DNA of 64,000 nt from Pisolithus tinctorius (GCA_024663395.1 JANFAH010000001.1:1984001-2048000), one strand, 5' to 3'; positions 44,301-56,359 are shown, counted from the first letter of the stretch. Numbers and translations are program-made. Notes: generated by a model not told the origin, from the sequence alone.

Positions 44301-47300
44301 CTGTGGCCCTGACAATTCGGCCTCGCGGTTGATCACGTTAATACAGCGGTATATCAACAGCCGGTTGCATTCGTGCACGTCGTCGTACTTCAGGTTATTC
44401 ATATGATAGGGCAGAGCAGATGCCATCAATGCGGAAAGGTTGTGACTTTTCTTCTGTTTTTTGGTGGCATATGCTGTGATATAGAACGCCATGTCCTTAG
44501 TGTCTGCTCCGTTGGTGTTTATCTTGAGGTCATTGTTGCACCTCATCGTCGTTAGCAGGGCTGGGCAGTATGCATTTATGTACCCATGCGTCCGCCGCGG
44601 TCCCCAGTTGCCGCGCTCGTCCACGTAGTCGTCATCGCTCAGTGGCCAGGGCGCTCTTCTCTTGCAAATCAGTCTGTCACATGTCACGCGAAGGCACGTC
44701 GCCCTCGAGCATGTGTGGAGTTGCTGCGACCTGACCAATTGTCACTCAATGTCGTGTGTTTGCTGTCGCCATCCTGGGGTGCGTGGATCGTGTGGTCGTG
44801 AATATGCGAGCTGAGAATCCCTGGGCATTGTTTTCAGGTCCTGTTCTGTGAGGTCTTCGAGATGCATGCGGATATTCGCTCGAATATAATTACGGATGGT
44901 CTCACGGAAACTCTCTTGTTGCAACAAGGCGTGCATCTCGTTGGCGTTTGGAGTGTTGGCGAGCCACAAGAGCATATGGACGTGAAGTGTTCCCCTGCCC
45001 TGTGCCTCCACAACTCCAAAGTATCCAGCCACCTGTCCGAGCACACCCACCTGACTCTTGGTCTTATTCCCCAGCCGCCGTATGCCGAACAGGGTCTCTA
45101 AAACGGTGTGAATGATGAAATGGAAGTACCGAGATGCTGCATATGGGTTCGCGGCGATGTTTTCAGCGCATCGATTGCTATCAGGGCCCAGGTGCGCGTT
45201 GAATTCGTTCAAATCTATGTCTTCTCCTGCAAATATCTGTGCAATAGGGTCGTGTATGTCGACCGGATTTATAGTCAACCAAAGCGAGGGCCCTCCGAGC
45301 ATTAGACAGGTACCCCAGATCATGCTGTGATAACTGGCCTGGGCACTATCCGACCCAAGCACTCGTCCATTCACCGCCGTGACATGACGGCGCAGCGCCC
45401 GCACCCAAGCGTTACTAATTGGTTCATGCCGTGCCTCTTGTGCTGCCACGTGCTTGAGATCTGCTATGGTTATAGACGTCAAGGCAAGTGTATCGCGTTC
45501 AAAGTCCTTCCGCCTCATCTGAAGATGCGCGGATTGCATAGTCTCTCGCTTCTGCATAAGGGCGAACAGCACGAATGGAAACAAGTGGTGCATGGCGAAA
45601 TGACAATCATGATACTGCATTGCCCATTTACAATGTTCACGCAGACTAATGTTCACAGGGCGTTCGGCTTCAATGGCACCCCTGCCATAAGGAAACAGCA
45701 CAGGGAAGGCTGTGCCGAGAGGGTTCCACATCGCGGGGGACTGCATTGATGGTGGGAAGTCATTGATTGGCGCATTGCCGTGGCGCACGACATATCCTCC
45801 TTCCTGGGTGTTATCGTTGAAATTGGCAAGTGCCTGGGCCATCAACTCTGAAGAGGGCACCTTGGTCTGCTCGAGATCCGTGACTCCAAGGACGTGTAAT
45901 GGCGTCACATCTCCTTTGTCTGTATCCTACGATTGAGCATGCTGTTGACATTGAACGCTTCCTGGACGTACCATCGCTCACAAGAACACCGTCCGCGTCA
46001 TCAACGTCCCCACTTTGGTCGTGGTCATCCCCCGCTGATGGTTCGTCATTCAAAGGTTTCATTTCTGCTGTAAGACAGATCTCATGCCCTGTTCCAATGA
46101 GGACATCTGAATGCGTCGTCTTACCATCGTCGACCATGTAATCGTTCATCACGTACCCCTCTCTTTCCCTCACCGCCGCCTCCTCGCTATCTTGATAATG
46201 GATCATTGCCTCTATTTCTGCAGGTATGCCATCCTCCGGTAACTTGTTGACCCGAGCATCGGATACCGTCACATCGCTATAGTTCTCATTGTTTGCTTGC
46301 AGCCATTTCAGGGCTTCCAAGACTGCATCCTGTCGAACACGAAACGTGCGCGTGAGCCAATCTGTAGGCAGTTGCTTCGTTCCCACCAATGTGATTGCAA
46401 GGATACTGCTCAACGTCTCAACGGTCTGTGGTATCAATCTGCCTTCGAGCATATCCACAACCGCGGGGACGTTAATTTCATACAAGGTGACGTTCCCTGC
46501 CATGGCACGTTGGAGATGGCGCGGGTTTTGAGAGCGAACGGCCTCTCTTGGATATAACTTGAATACATAGCACCGTGGATAGTGACGTGCGACTAATAAC
46601 GTCTCCATGAAGTTCAGCTTGCGCAGCGCCAGTGGTACCTCGCCAATCCACAAGTTGTTGTTCTGTGCGTATTTGGGCATCTGGTCTGCATGCATAGCTC
46701 GGTGACATTCATCGCACACCCACCCTGTCCCGTCTTCCGTGATACGTGACCCGTCCACCAGAAGTCCATCCCACAGCTTGCATGCCGGATGTGCATCGAC
46801 TGGGCTCAGGTGACATCAGAGGTTGGGGAGGTCTTTGATGACCACCAAGTCTCCTGCTGATGCCGTCAGTTCTACTTTTTTCAGTCTCCTCCCCTACGTT
46901 ACCTTCTTTCTGCAGTAGCTCCCGCAGACAGATTACACACACGGCGGAGGCAAGCGCGTCGTTATTGGTGGCATCGATGAAGGCTGCTAGGCTGCGTTGG
47001 TGTTGTTCGGGTGTAGGCAACTGCATGTATTGCACTGTCGTATCATGAACTGACTCCAGCACATCGCCCACACTCGGCCTCGCTGCGTCATCTTCCGTCT
47101 CTCGACGCCGTTTGGTATGCCATCGTTCCTGCCGCATCTCTTTCGCCTTACGCTTGCACTCAATTGCGACCCCTTCCTTTGCGGTGGCCACTGCTTGTAT
47201 CACCTCATGCATGTTGGGTGGCAACTGATCAATAGCGGGACGCAATTGCGCCCAGGTGTGCAAATGGGTGGGGAGCGTGCCTTCTGGAAGGCAGTCATAC

Positions 47301-47341
47301 AATTCCTGTCGTGTCAACCAGCCCCAGATGTTGGTCTTCAT
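41388..47341 (-). pseudogene. Helitron 2: decayed Rep-helicase gene
   Basis: It starts at ATG 47341 and reads through an N-terminal region, a middle domain (WIGEVPLALRKLNF, DUF6570-like), Rep (LTINPVDIHDP; HUH-type GRGTLHVHMLLW near 44960) and a PIF1-type helicase: Walker A GEGGVGKS near 42925, IDEMSMV, GDFHQFPP, ending at 41388. GT-AG introns seem to lie at about 45900-45980 and 44115-44168. Damage: frameshift in a 6-A run near 46880, TGA stops near 46815, 44742 and 42168, and a frame change near 42790. The stops would be cured by CGA. It cannot make the full protein. It differs clearly from Helitron 1 in sequence. Confidence 0.9.
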
Positions 47342-47504
47342 CTTTGTGCCTTCGCGGATAGGTGTCGTGCTTGGTAATGTCCCTCCACCCTCTCCTCCTC
47401 ATGTGATCTGCATCATGTGTGCCCCTATTGGCAAATGTTTAAATGGGCTGCTCGCTGTTAAGGGGGGGGGACCCTCCCATTGCACTGAGCCTCCATCAGC
47501 ACTC

Positions 47505-48573
47505 ATGTCTGCCTCGATTGACATTCATTGCTCTACAAGCACTGACACCAACGCGTCCCCGAGTCCCTCTATAGATGTGTCGGCGTCGAACGGTAGTGAC
47601 GAGTCTCCACCGTCGTCTGCATCTGTGGTTGAAAATCTCAAGGAGAGTACATTGGCCATTTATGCTGCCACGCTGAATTTTTCTTTGGGGGTACCTCCGG
47701 CGATGTCGCCGTTCTGAAAAGCGACTCTGACGATGTGACAGAAATGGTACTCAGCGGGATCTTCGAAATTGACCGTCAAGGGTTCTTCATGGCTCCTGAG
47801 GGCGGTTACAACCCCAAGAATGCTTTCGGCCGCGAGTTTTCGGAGACCAAGCTGACATGTAACCTGCTCGCCGTCCAACGCAATGCTATGTATAGCTTTA
47901 CACAGCAAGATTTTCCCCAAATCATCTCCCACATCAGAGTGTTGGAAAAGCTCGTACCTTTGAAGAAGGGTGAGACTTTGCTTTCATCCGTGCATGAGAG
48001 CCGTGGCATGCCATGCATTCGCTTCAGCCATGCGTTGTTCACTGTACATCCACATCCATTCCTGCTGCCGACGCGTCGTTGTATCTCATTACACGATCTT
48101 ATTCATAGAAAAAAGACATCGAGGACAAGCCCGAAAGCATTGCTCACAACGGTGAGTGTGTCCCCTCCTTTCAATGTTTGCATTCTCACCTGCCTGCTTC
48201 AGAGCAAGCTACTGCAGCGTGGCCTGTGCCTGACGACATCAAGGACGCACTCACTCGTGCTGCCTGCACTCACAACATTTCCCCCCTCCCTGCGTTTGAT
48301 GTCGATGGCTTGCCCATCGAGCCTGTCGACTACCTCCGGGTGCTATGTGGTGCTGTCGTTCAGGTGCATTTCGCCTTGTTGCACTTCTTCATCAAAGGAG
48401 ATAGGAAGTCGATTTTCACCACATCTCTTCAGGAGTTGCGGGTCTTGCGGGCCCTGCAGCGTGGTCCTGTCAATCCCCTCAAACGCGCACGTGAACATGC
48501 GCTGAACACCAATCCTGGTAACAAGAGGTCTCGCCAGGTAATGGTTTTACACTCGCACACAGATACGTTCTGA
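47505..48573 (+). pseudogene. Unrecognised gene, probably decayed, divergent to Helitron 2
   Basis: It starts 163 bases from the Helitron 2 start, in the opposite direction. The reading begins MSASIDIHCSTS (Ser/Thr-rich). At a 5-T run near 47678 the frame must shift by one base to continue as GGTSGDVAVLKSDSDD and SGIFEIDRQGFF. Later blocks: WPVPDDIKDALTRAACTHN and DYLRVLCGAVVQVHFALLHF, ending in a basic stretch (KRAREHALN, NKRSR). Introns near 47965-48110 and 48150-48202 are likely. I recognise no domain. It may be Helitron cargo or a neighbour gene. Confidence 0.5.
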
Positions 48574-48968
48574 TGTCAATGTCCTGCCAGTCCCACAAGT
48601 AATCTGAGAGGCACTGCTTCGTGTCCCAAGCAGCCACCTCACTAGGCAGCCATTATCTTAAGTAGTTTGTGCATGTAAATGAATCTTGTGCGTGATGAAA
48701 GAGCTCGTCACCTGATTTGCCAATTTTCTGTGTTGTGGCTGTGCGTGGATTGTTAACAACCGTGGGCTACAGCCGTGTGAACACTTTCAACCGTCGAATC
48801 GCATGCGTGCTCCCAATGACTTCTTTATACACATCCGAGCGGTGAGGGGTAAAATCGGGCACTTGCCCTGCTAGTGAGGTGGGGCGCGATTAACTGAGGT
48901 GCGGTTGTTAACTTTCTCATCAGCGCTATTGCATCTCATATCTCCCACGCCACGTGTGGTATTCAATA
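48574..48968. other. Intergenic, no gene seen
   Basis: AT-richer text between the two unrecognised genes. Confidence 0.4.
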
Positions 48969-49628
48969 TGTCTTCGCGTCTTATTGCTGGGGTACCTGCG
49001 GTGCATGCCTTGGGGAATCCTGTCAGGTGCGGGCACATGTGATTCGGTTTAAGGGGGACCCCTGCTGGGATGACTCCGTGCGCCCTATTTGGCGGGGGTC
49101 ATCTACCTTCCATCCGAACGCTACTTACCCCGAGTGTCAGAAATTCTTCCTTGCACTGGTACGTTGCGCCGTCTCTCGTTGCTCACGCATGTGCAACTTT
49201 AATGTGTTCGCGTACAGACCATCATGAGCTTGCTCACTGGTGAGGACGTGACCGCCACGCGTTATGATGTTTGGGGCTTCTTGTTCGGTCCCACATCAGG
49301 CCCCCGGCGTTTGAGTGTTCGAGTGTCCAGTGACGATAATATCTGGATCTCGGGTACTCAGTACCTATTCGCTGCAGATGTAGAGGTGTCCACAACTCGT
49401 GTGGAGGTCGGCGGGAGGGTTTATGTTGTCTTTTTTGATTTAGCCTGCCATCAGACACTGCGCCAAAGCGCTTCCTATGTCTTTGTCAGAGTGCGGCCTG
49501 CTCATCTGACGCCATTGAACATTCGCGCAGAGGACGACCTGCAAGACATCCTGCATGTCCTATTGGAGTGGGTATTTCCTACCATAGCTTTCCATGTCCA
49601 CCCTGATGTGCATTTTCAGGTTGGCTAA
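48969..49628 (+). pseudogene. Unrecognised gene, one-base frameshift near its start
   Basis: Starts MSSRLIAGVPAVHALGNPV; near 49024 one base seems lost, after which the frame reads HVIRFKGDPCWDDSVRPIW and RGSSTFHPNATYPECQKFF. An intron (donor GTACGTTGC, acceptor GCGTACAG, about 49160-49217) leads to MSLLTGEDVTATRYDVWGF, LFGPTSGPRR and a beta-rich reading ending at 49628. No family recognised. It shares strand and neighbourhood with 47505-48573 and the F-box gene. Confidence 0.45.
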
Positions 49629-49816
49629 TCGCTTCCCGACCATTGGTGGTTCATTGGATTAGGGAGAGTGGTCAACTCCTTCACCTACTATACTGTAATC
49701 TCATCGATGCCAATAGAGATTTCGTCACGGTCTGCTATTTCTATGTAAGTCTACAACCCCTCAAGTGCGTCTCATGCCGTGTAAGGGGGACCCCTTATAC
49801 CCCTAGCAACCTGGAG

Positions 49817-49824
49817 TATATATT
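49817..49824 (+). promoter_or_regulatory. TATA box of the F-box gene
   Basis: TATATATT lies 38 bases before the ATG at 49855, with a pyrimidine-rich stretch (CCCTCTCTCCCGTCCACC) between, as in compact fungal promoters. The implied leader is very short. Confidence 0.5.
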
Positions 49825-49854
49825 AAGTCGTGCGATCCCTCTCTCCCGTCCACC

Positions 49855-51612
49855 ATGGATCGTCTCCCGCTCGAGGTCAAACGGCATATCTTTGGATATT
49901 GTAACATCCAGGACCTCGCTATCCTGGCTCAGGCGTCTACTGCACTGAATGGTTTAGCTCGTGATTACTTCCGGCACCGTCTGCATCTACTGTCCTTGCC
50001 GTTTTTCATCAACGCTGCAACGCTCGTTAGCATCTTGCGTACTTGTGATGCGGTCGTCTCTGGTTCCTGTGCTCTGCACATGCTTTTGCCTGCGAACGAG
50101 ACTTCCTGGGTGCCTGCAGACCTCGATATATATGTTTCCTGCCGTCACATGGCTTGCCTGTCTGTATTACTCGAGCATAACGGTGGGTGCATCTCTTTTG
50201 ACTTGACGGGTAAGCAGTGCTCACCTCCTTGGCTCAGGTTATCTGATCGTGCGCCAACGTGCTGTTGACGCGGGTCCATATGGCTCGTCTTCGATACGTT
50301 CTGTCGTATCGTTTGCCAACGGGCAACGCTCGATCAATGTCATCGTCTCCTCCACTGTGGCTGCCGTGTCTGTCAAGTCCGGGCCTACTCCGACCAACTC
50401 CGACGCTTAGCAAGGTCTAGAGGAGGGTCCGGAAGCAAGTCCGACACACAGGGACAGAACTCCGACTAGCGGAGCGTCGGCAGGAACGAAGTCCGCCGAG
50501 ACAAAGGCGGAGCGGAGTGAGGGCGTCGGGTTTAGCTCGTGCGCTACCCCCTTGCACGATCTCAGCCCTCGTATTTCAGAGGGAGAGTACAGACAGAGAG
50601 TCGGAGATAACTCTGACAGACAGAAGACGGAATCAGAGGGAGTAGGAACTAAGTTGATATTCGTACTGAAGAACAGCGGAGTACAGTACATGTTTTTATA
50701 CTACTACGGAGGTACAGTAATCGGAATCGGAACTGACATACGGAGACTCATAAGTTTTCAAGTAAAATTTCCTGGACGACGAATGAAGGGTAGACGGAGG
50801 ACATACGAACGGGTAACACAGAACATCCAGAAAAGGAAACAGTCCAGGCGCTGGACCACGTGGTGAGCGCGCTGCGGAGTACCTGACTGCGAAGGTAGTC
50901 ACATGACCCCTCAGAGGACGGACCGCTCGGTCCGGTAGGAGAGCGACACAAGTCCGACAGTAGTCGGAGCGGAGATGGTTCGCAACCAACAGAAGTTGGG
51001 CGGAGTTGGTGCGGAGTGAGTGAATGACAGGCGGAGTGGAGCGCGGAGTGAGTAAGGGCTTAGTGTGAACGCACGGTTATGACACGTGTCACCTATTTTC
51101 AAATTTCACAGCACGGCGGTGATGAATTTCATCGTGGCCGATCACGTCTACTGTGCATATCCAACACTCACCCTCCATAAAATGTCGTTGGTTAATGCAG
51201 GCCCAATATACTTCGAGCCGTTGGGAATGAAGACGATGTGCGCGCTCAAGAAATATGGGACGCGTGGCTTTGTTTTGGTACCATGCCAGGAGGTCCACGG
51301 AGTTTCGGGCCTGTGTAGATCGATGACTCGCTCGATGACAGACCACCATGGCCTGTGGATTAGCACGTCGAGTTTGCGTGTTGTGTCAATGTCCCCTGCT
51401 ATGCTTTTCGACTTCCTGGGCTTCATTGACTTGATGTGGCTGCTGGGTGGGTATCTCTGTGGGAGCGTGTATCCCTTTGTCCGTGGACAATGTTTCCTGA
51501 TCGAGGACGATTCGTGAGTAACGTGTATCTGCTCGCCATGGTCTTCTTTCTTATTTAAATCAGGCATGAGCTGCTGGGAGCTCAGTTCCTGGGGAGTGAG
51601 GAGCCTGAGTAG
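49855..51612 (+). pseudogene. F-box protein gene broken by a solo LTR
   Basis: Exons 49855-50182 and 50238 onward, interrupted at 50370 by a solo LTR, then 51091-51513 and 51564-51612. Leaving out the LTR and one target copy, the parts total 933 bases (310 residues) with no stop, so the insertion is the only visible damage. As it stands translation ends at a TAG near 50408. The N-terminus is an F-box (LPLEVKRHIFGYCNIQDLA), which recruits targets to SCF ubiquitin ligases. Then SGSCALHMLL and WVPADLDIYV resemble a nucleotidyltransferase-like fold; similar proteins are common in Agaricomycetes with unknown targets. Confidence 0.82.
50371..51084 (-). mobile_element. Solo LTR (714 bp) in the F-box gene
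   Basis: Begins TGTCAAGTCC and ends TTATGACA, flanked by CGTGTC on both sides (50365-50370 and 51085-51090). It resembles the LTRs of A and B in layout (block CTCGTGCGCTACCCCCTTG..., dense CGGAG motifs) but is clearly diverged, so it comes from a related family. It lies on the minus strand like element B. It would have arisen by recombination between the two LTRs of a full element. Confidence 0.88.
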
Positions 51613-51839
51613 CTGCGTCGTGGACCTCTCTCGCGCGGCGGTCATGGATGTGTACTATCTCTACACCAGTATACATCATGCATGGGGAACGGATATTCAG
51701 TGATTGTGAATTAGTTTATCTACGTGTTTTCATAGGTTCGATTGTGTCAAGGAATGTGTCTCTTTCGTGTGGCACGTGCCGCGGGGGCTACGCTCCAGCA
51801 TGGTAAACAAGGTGCCTGCCGGCGGCGCCGGCCATGTTC
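51613..51839. other. F-box gene 3' flank, no gene seen
   Basis: Short stretch without ORFs of note. Confidence 0.35.
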
Positions 51840-52172
51840 TAGTTTCTGTGGGACGTTCTACGATTTTCAGTGGTACAAAGACGAGTCGCACACGTGACTC
51901 GTGTGACTTGGATTGCAACAATGTTCTGCTAGGCGAGGGCAGCGGTCATGGACCATGGGCCATGGCGACAGTTATCTACTAATCACCACCAAATCAGGTG
52001 GCTCTGTACTTTCCAGGAGACACTCGAACGCGCAAAATCCATCCTTAACCTCGCATATGTCAGGACAGGTCGTGGAACAGGCTTCATAGCTAATGCAGCT
52101 GCGGTTGCTGCCTACCCGGTGTCTGAACAGCGTGCGCCACGTTTCTTTTCTGCAAAACCAGTTGGTTGAAGC
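51840..52172 (+). pseudogene. ORC6 5' fragment (left part)
   Basis: Matches 62690-63118 upstream of and within ORC6: a transaldolase-type 3' flank (GACGTTCTACGATTTTCAGTGG), then ETLERAKSILNLAYVRTGRG and an Ala-rich stretch, ending at the first intron. The reading from the equivalent ATG hits TAA within seven codons. Element B has inserted in the intron; the fragment resumes at 59705. Confidence 0.82.
52168..52172. repeat. Target-site duplication of element B
   Basis: GAAGC here and at 59700-59704, a perfect 5-bp pair flanking 52173-59699. Confidence 0.9.
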
Positions 52173-52987
52173 TGTCAAGGTCAGACAACACCCCTGGCTC
52201 CTTCTTAGGGCGGAGTTGGAGCGGGTTGGGCTGCGGAGTACAGCGGTCAAAGTCCGAAGCGAATCCGACCACTGGGTGGCGAGATATTCGACGAACAGTG
52301 AGCGGAGGGGTATGAAGGAAAGTCTCGGAGGCTGAGGTTGGAGTCGGAGTCGGAGGTCAGAGGTCGGAGGTCGGATGAGAGGGTGTTGGGTTCAGCTAGT
52401 GCGCTGCCCCCTTGTGCGAGCTCAGCCCTTGTATTTCAGAGGTGGAGCAGACTCAGAGGAAGTGGAGACGAAACTCTGGAGGGGACTGAGAGGGAGTCGA
52501 AGGTGGGGACTTTATTTGATATTCGTACTGATTACATCGGAGTACTATGTGGCCTTATATACGATGTAGGTCAAGGGCGGTGCAGTATGGAATGTAAACC
52601 AATAAGTGTATAGTGGGTTAGAGTCCTTCCGACACAAGGGATAGAGGGTAGGGATGATGGGGACCTTAACTGAGACAAAGAAACTACTACAACGAGGATG
52701 AGAGGGTAAATACCAAAGGAGCGGAAGAATGGAGAAAACCGACACGAGGGCGGAACCCTATCTAGAATGCAGGGCCGCAAGTCCGACAGCCCACGTGACC
52801 AACCTTAGGGCGGAGTTGAGCGGAGTTGGTCAGAACATGGACAGGGGACCTTGGAGAGGTGTGGAGATGTGTCGGGAGGGTCAGAGGAGCGCGGGAACAT
52901 GTCGGAGGAGGGCGGAGAAGCGCGGGAACATGTCGGAGGAGGGCGGAGCAGGTATTAGGGGCTTACGCTGGTGTCATGGTCATGACA
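52173..52987 (-). repeat. 3' LTR of element B (815 bp)
   Basis: 31 bases longer than its partner because a unit around GCGCGGGAACATGTCGGAGG occurs once more at about 52890-52950. A purine tract (read on the minus strand) adjoins its right end. Confidence 0.92.
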
Positions 52988-53031
52988 GTATCCCCCCCTT
53001 AGGGCCTGAACCCCTGAAGGCCATAGCAAAG

Positions 53032-55545
53032 CTACGACGGAGGTGAGTAAGGTCCAGGTTTATGAGGATAGCGAGCATGGTAAGCAGCCAACAACTCGGA
53101 GGCATGTTCTAACTCCGTTGCCAACACCCAAGAGGTCTCGTCTTCAGTATTCTCATAGCCTGCCCAGTGGACTAGGTACAGCAACTGACAATGACGACGG
53201 CGGCGATCCACCTTTGAGTCGAGGATCTCTGAAATCTCGTACTCAAGGTCACCATCCACCTCAACAGGCAGAGGCGGAGGTTGGTGCCGATCAGGGAAGG
53301 GGTTCGGAGTAGCGGGCTCTAACTGCGACACGTGAAAGACAGGGTGGATGGCCCACATCGCATCAGGTAAGTGGAGGGTGACGGAATGTGTACCAGCCCT
53401 AGCTATGACAGCATAGGGGCCCAAGTTCTTCTCTGCAAGTTTAGCTGAAGGGCGGGTGGAGCGGAAGTACTTGGCCTTGACATAAGCCTGGTCACCGACC
53501 TTGAACTCTGGTGGCGGAATGCGTCTAGCATCAGCCGGACCTTGATAGCGGAGTTGAGCGGCAGCCATCTCAGTGCGGAGGAAGTTGTGCAGGGCAGAAA
53601 GCTCCACAACATAGTTATGGGCCTTCGGAGAGGTGAGGTCGCGGTCAGAGTAAACTGACAAGTTCGGGTGGTACCCCTTATTAGCAAAAAAGGGAGAGAC
53701 TCCAGTAGTAGCACTCGGCGCATTATTACAAGCAAACTCCGCTAGTGGGAGTAACTCCGACCAATCGTCTTGCTGATAGTTACAGTAGGTGTGGAGATAC
53801 TGCTCGAGGGTCTGATTCATGCGCTCTGTTTGGCCATCGCCTTCCGGGTGGTAGCCTGATGTAAAATGAAGGCGCATATCTAAGGCCTTTCCGAGGGAGC
53901 GGAAGAAGTGTGACACGAACTCTGGACCCCTGTCGGAGGTGACATGAGCGGGTACTCCGTGCTTGGAAAAGACGTGGGTAAGGAAGAGTTTTGCTAGGTC
54001 AGCGGAGGTGATGGAGTCATGGGTTGGAATGAACACGGTCTGTTTAGAAAGGCGGTCTACAACAACCAAGATGGCGGAGTAGCCTGCGGAGTTGGGGAGA
54101 TGCTCAATGAAATCCATCGAGATGGAGTTCCATGGCTTCTCAGGGACAGGAAGCTGCTTCAGTAGGCCGAAGGGGCGGTGACGAGGGACCTTGCTGCGAC
54201 CACAAGTGGTGCAGGACCTGACATAGTTCTTTACATCAGTGCGGAGGTTAGGCCATACGTACTCGCAGCGAACAAGCTCTACAGTGCGACTCTGCCCAAA
54301 GTGACCCGCAAGCGGATGGTCATGTTTAAACCGAAGCACTCAGAGGCGGAGACCATCAATGTCGGGGACAAAGATGCGGCCATCGAGGCGGAGGAGACCC
54401 TCGTGGTCTAATGACCAGCGGAGGTCTGTCGGAGTTGGGAGATGGGAAGCGGAGATGGGGTCGGAGGGTAGTGCAGAGATAACGTCGGCATGGAGCTGCT
54501 CAACATCGAAGATCATGGCGGCTTGGAGCACAGGGGCCAAGAGGTGGGTAGTACGGAGGGACGAAGCGAACTGTTCCTGGGTAAACACAGGGTGGAGGTT
54601 ATGAGGGTTTACCTGCACGTAGTCCTTATCCCCCTCTTTTGGGTAAACATCCCAGCAGCGGGTAAGTGCGTCGGGCTTGGCTCCAAGGCGGCCAGGGCGG
54701 AAACGGATGGCTAGGTTGAACTGGGAGAGGTACTCCGACCAATGAGCCTGACAGCGGGTTAGGACCTTAGAGGTGGAGAAATACTCCAAGTTTTTATGGT
54801 CAGTCACCACATCAGCAGGGGTGGCGGAGCCTTCCAAGTAATGTCGCCAGTGGCGGAAGGCCTCAAAAATTGCCAACAGCTCCTTATCATGAGTGTCATA
54901 GTTGAGCTCTGGGGCAGTGAGTGTGCGGGAGTAAAAGGCAACCGGGCGGAGTTCACCATCGGAGCAGGTAACCGAGAGGATACCCGCAATGGCATAGTCC
55001 GATGCGTCGGTCTCAACTGTGACTGGGGCATCAGGCACCCAATGAGTAAGGATCGGAGTGGAGGTGAAAGCGGTCTTAAGGCAGAGGAAAGCGGAGCGGC
55101 ACTCTTCGGAGAAGCTCCAAGGAGCACCCTTCCGAGTGAGGTGGGTGAGCGGAACAACTATGTCGGAGTAGTTACTGATGAACCAATGATAGAAGTTTGC
55201 AAACCCAAGAAAGGACTGGATGTCTTTAACCTTGCGTGGTTCAGGCCAATCACGAATGGACTGGACCTTATCAGCAGACATGGTCAGACCGGATGGGGAG
55301 AGGACATAGCCGAGGTACTCGACAGAGTCTTTGTGGAACTCACACTTTTCCGGCTTAGCAAAGAGGCTATGCTGGCGGAGGCGGCGGAGGACCTCCTTTA
55401 CATGTTGGCGGTGCAACTCCTCATTGTGGGAATAGATGAGGATGTCATCAAGGTAAACAACAACGCAGACATCGAGCATGTCGGCAAAGATGCTGTTAAC
55501 AAACTGCTGGAAAGCCGCTGGCGCATTAGTAAGACCGAAGGGCAT
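53032..55545 (-). pseudogene. pol of element B, 3' part (RT remainder, RNase H, integrase, chromodomain)
   Basis: Two open stretches, 54340-55545 and 53032-54339, are joined in the same frame across a TGA at 54340-54342 where element A has CGA (GLRL-R-VLRF). From right to left it carries the RT part with YLDD, RNase H, the integrase zinc region and core, and the chromodomain ending at 53032. The protein is otherwise close to that of A. Upstream pol is separated by the nested LTR. Confidence 0.9.
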
Positions 55546-56354
55546 TGTCAAGGTCGGATAACACCCCTGGCTCCTTCTTAGGGCGGAGTTGGAGCGGGTT
55601 GGGCTGCGGAGTACAGCGGTCAAAGTCCGAAGCAAATCCGACCACTGGGTGGCGAGATATTCGACGAACAGTGAGCGGAGGGGTATGAAGGGAAGTTTCG
55701 GAGGCTGAGGTCGGAGTCGGAGGTCAGAGGTTGGAGGTCGGATGAGAGGGCGTTGGGTTCAGCTAGTGCGCTGCCCCCTTGCGCGAGCTCAGCCCTCGTA
55801 TTTCAGAGGTGGAGTGGACTCAGAGGAAGTGGAGACGAAACTCCGGAGGGGACTGAGAGGGAGTCGAAGGTGGGGACTTTATTCGATATTCATACTGATT
55901 ACATCGGAGTACTATGTGGCCTTATATACGATGTAGGTCAAGGGCGGTGTAGTACAGAATGTAAACTAATAAGTGTATAGTGGGTTAGAGTCCTTCCGAC
56001 ACAAGGGATAGAGGGTAGGGATGACGGGGACCTTAACTGAGACAAGGAAACCACTACAACGAGGAAGAGAGGGTAAATACCGAAGGAGCGGAAGAATGGA
56101 GAAAACCGACATGAGGGCGGAACCCTATCTAGAATGCAGGGCCACAAGTCCGACAGCCCACGTGACCAACCTTAGGGCGGAGTTGAGCGGAGTTGGTCAG
56201 AACATGGACGGGGGACCTCGGAGAGGTGTGGAGATGTGTCGGGAGGGTCGGAGGAGCGTGGGAACACGTCAGAGGAGGGCGGAGAAGCGCGGGAACATGT
56301 CGGAAGAGGGCGGAGTAGGTGTTAGGGGCTTACGCTGGTGTCATGGTCATGACA
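55546..56354 (-). mobile_element. Nested solo LTR (809 bp) in pol of element B
   Basis: Begins TGTCAAGG and ends CATGACA, flanked by GGCAT on both sides (55541-55545, 56355-56359). It splits the RT domain just after the V-M-P of VMPFGL. Same family and orientation as B itself. It must be younger than B's own insertion. Confidence 0.93.
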
Positions 56355-56359
56355 GGCAT

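Noticed and set aside
47450..49800. Recurrent AAGGGGGACCC-like text at 47457, 49050 and 49780 as a shared regulatory site
   Set aside because: One copy lies inside a coding reading (RFKGDP); spacing to starts differs; could be chance G/C runs.
50210..50237. 28-base mini-intron in the F-box gene (GTAAGC...CTCAG)
   Set aside because: Would keep the frame, but a donor at 50183 (GTGGGTGC) with the same acceptor gives a normal 55-base intron, same frame, and a protein closer to the family.
54796..55581. 261-codon plus-strand ORF
   Set aside because: Antisense of RT and RNase H in pol of element B; the same shadow appears in element A at 6070-6648 and 6688-7331 antisense.
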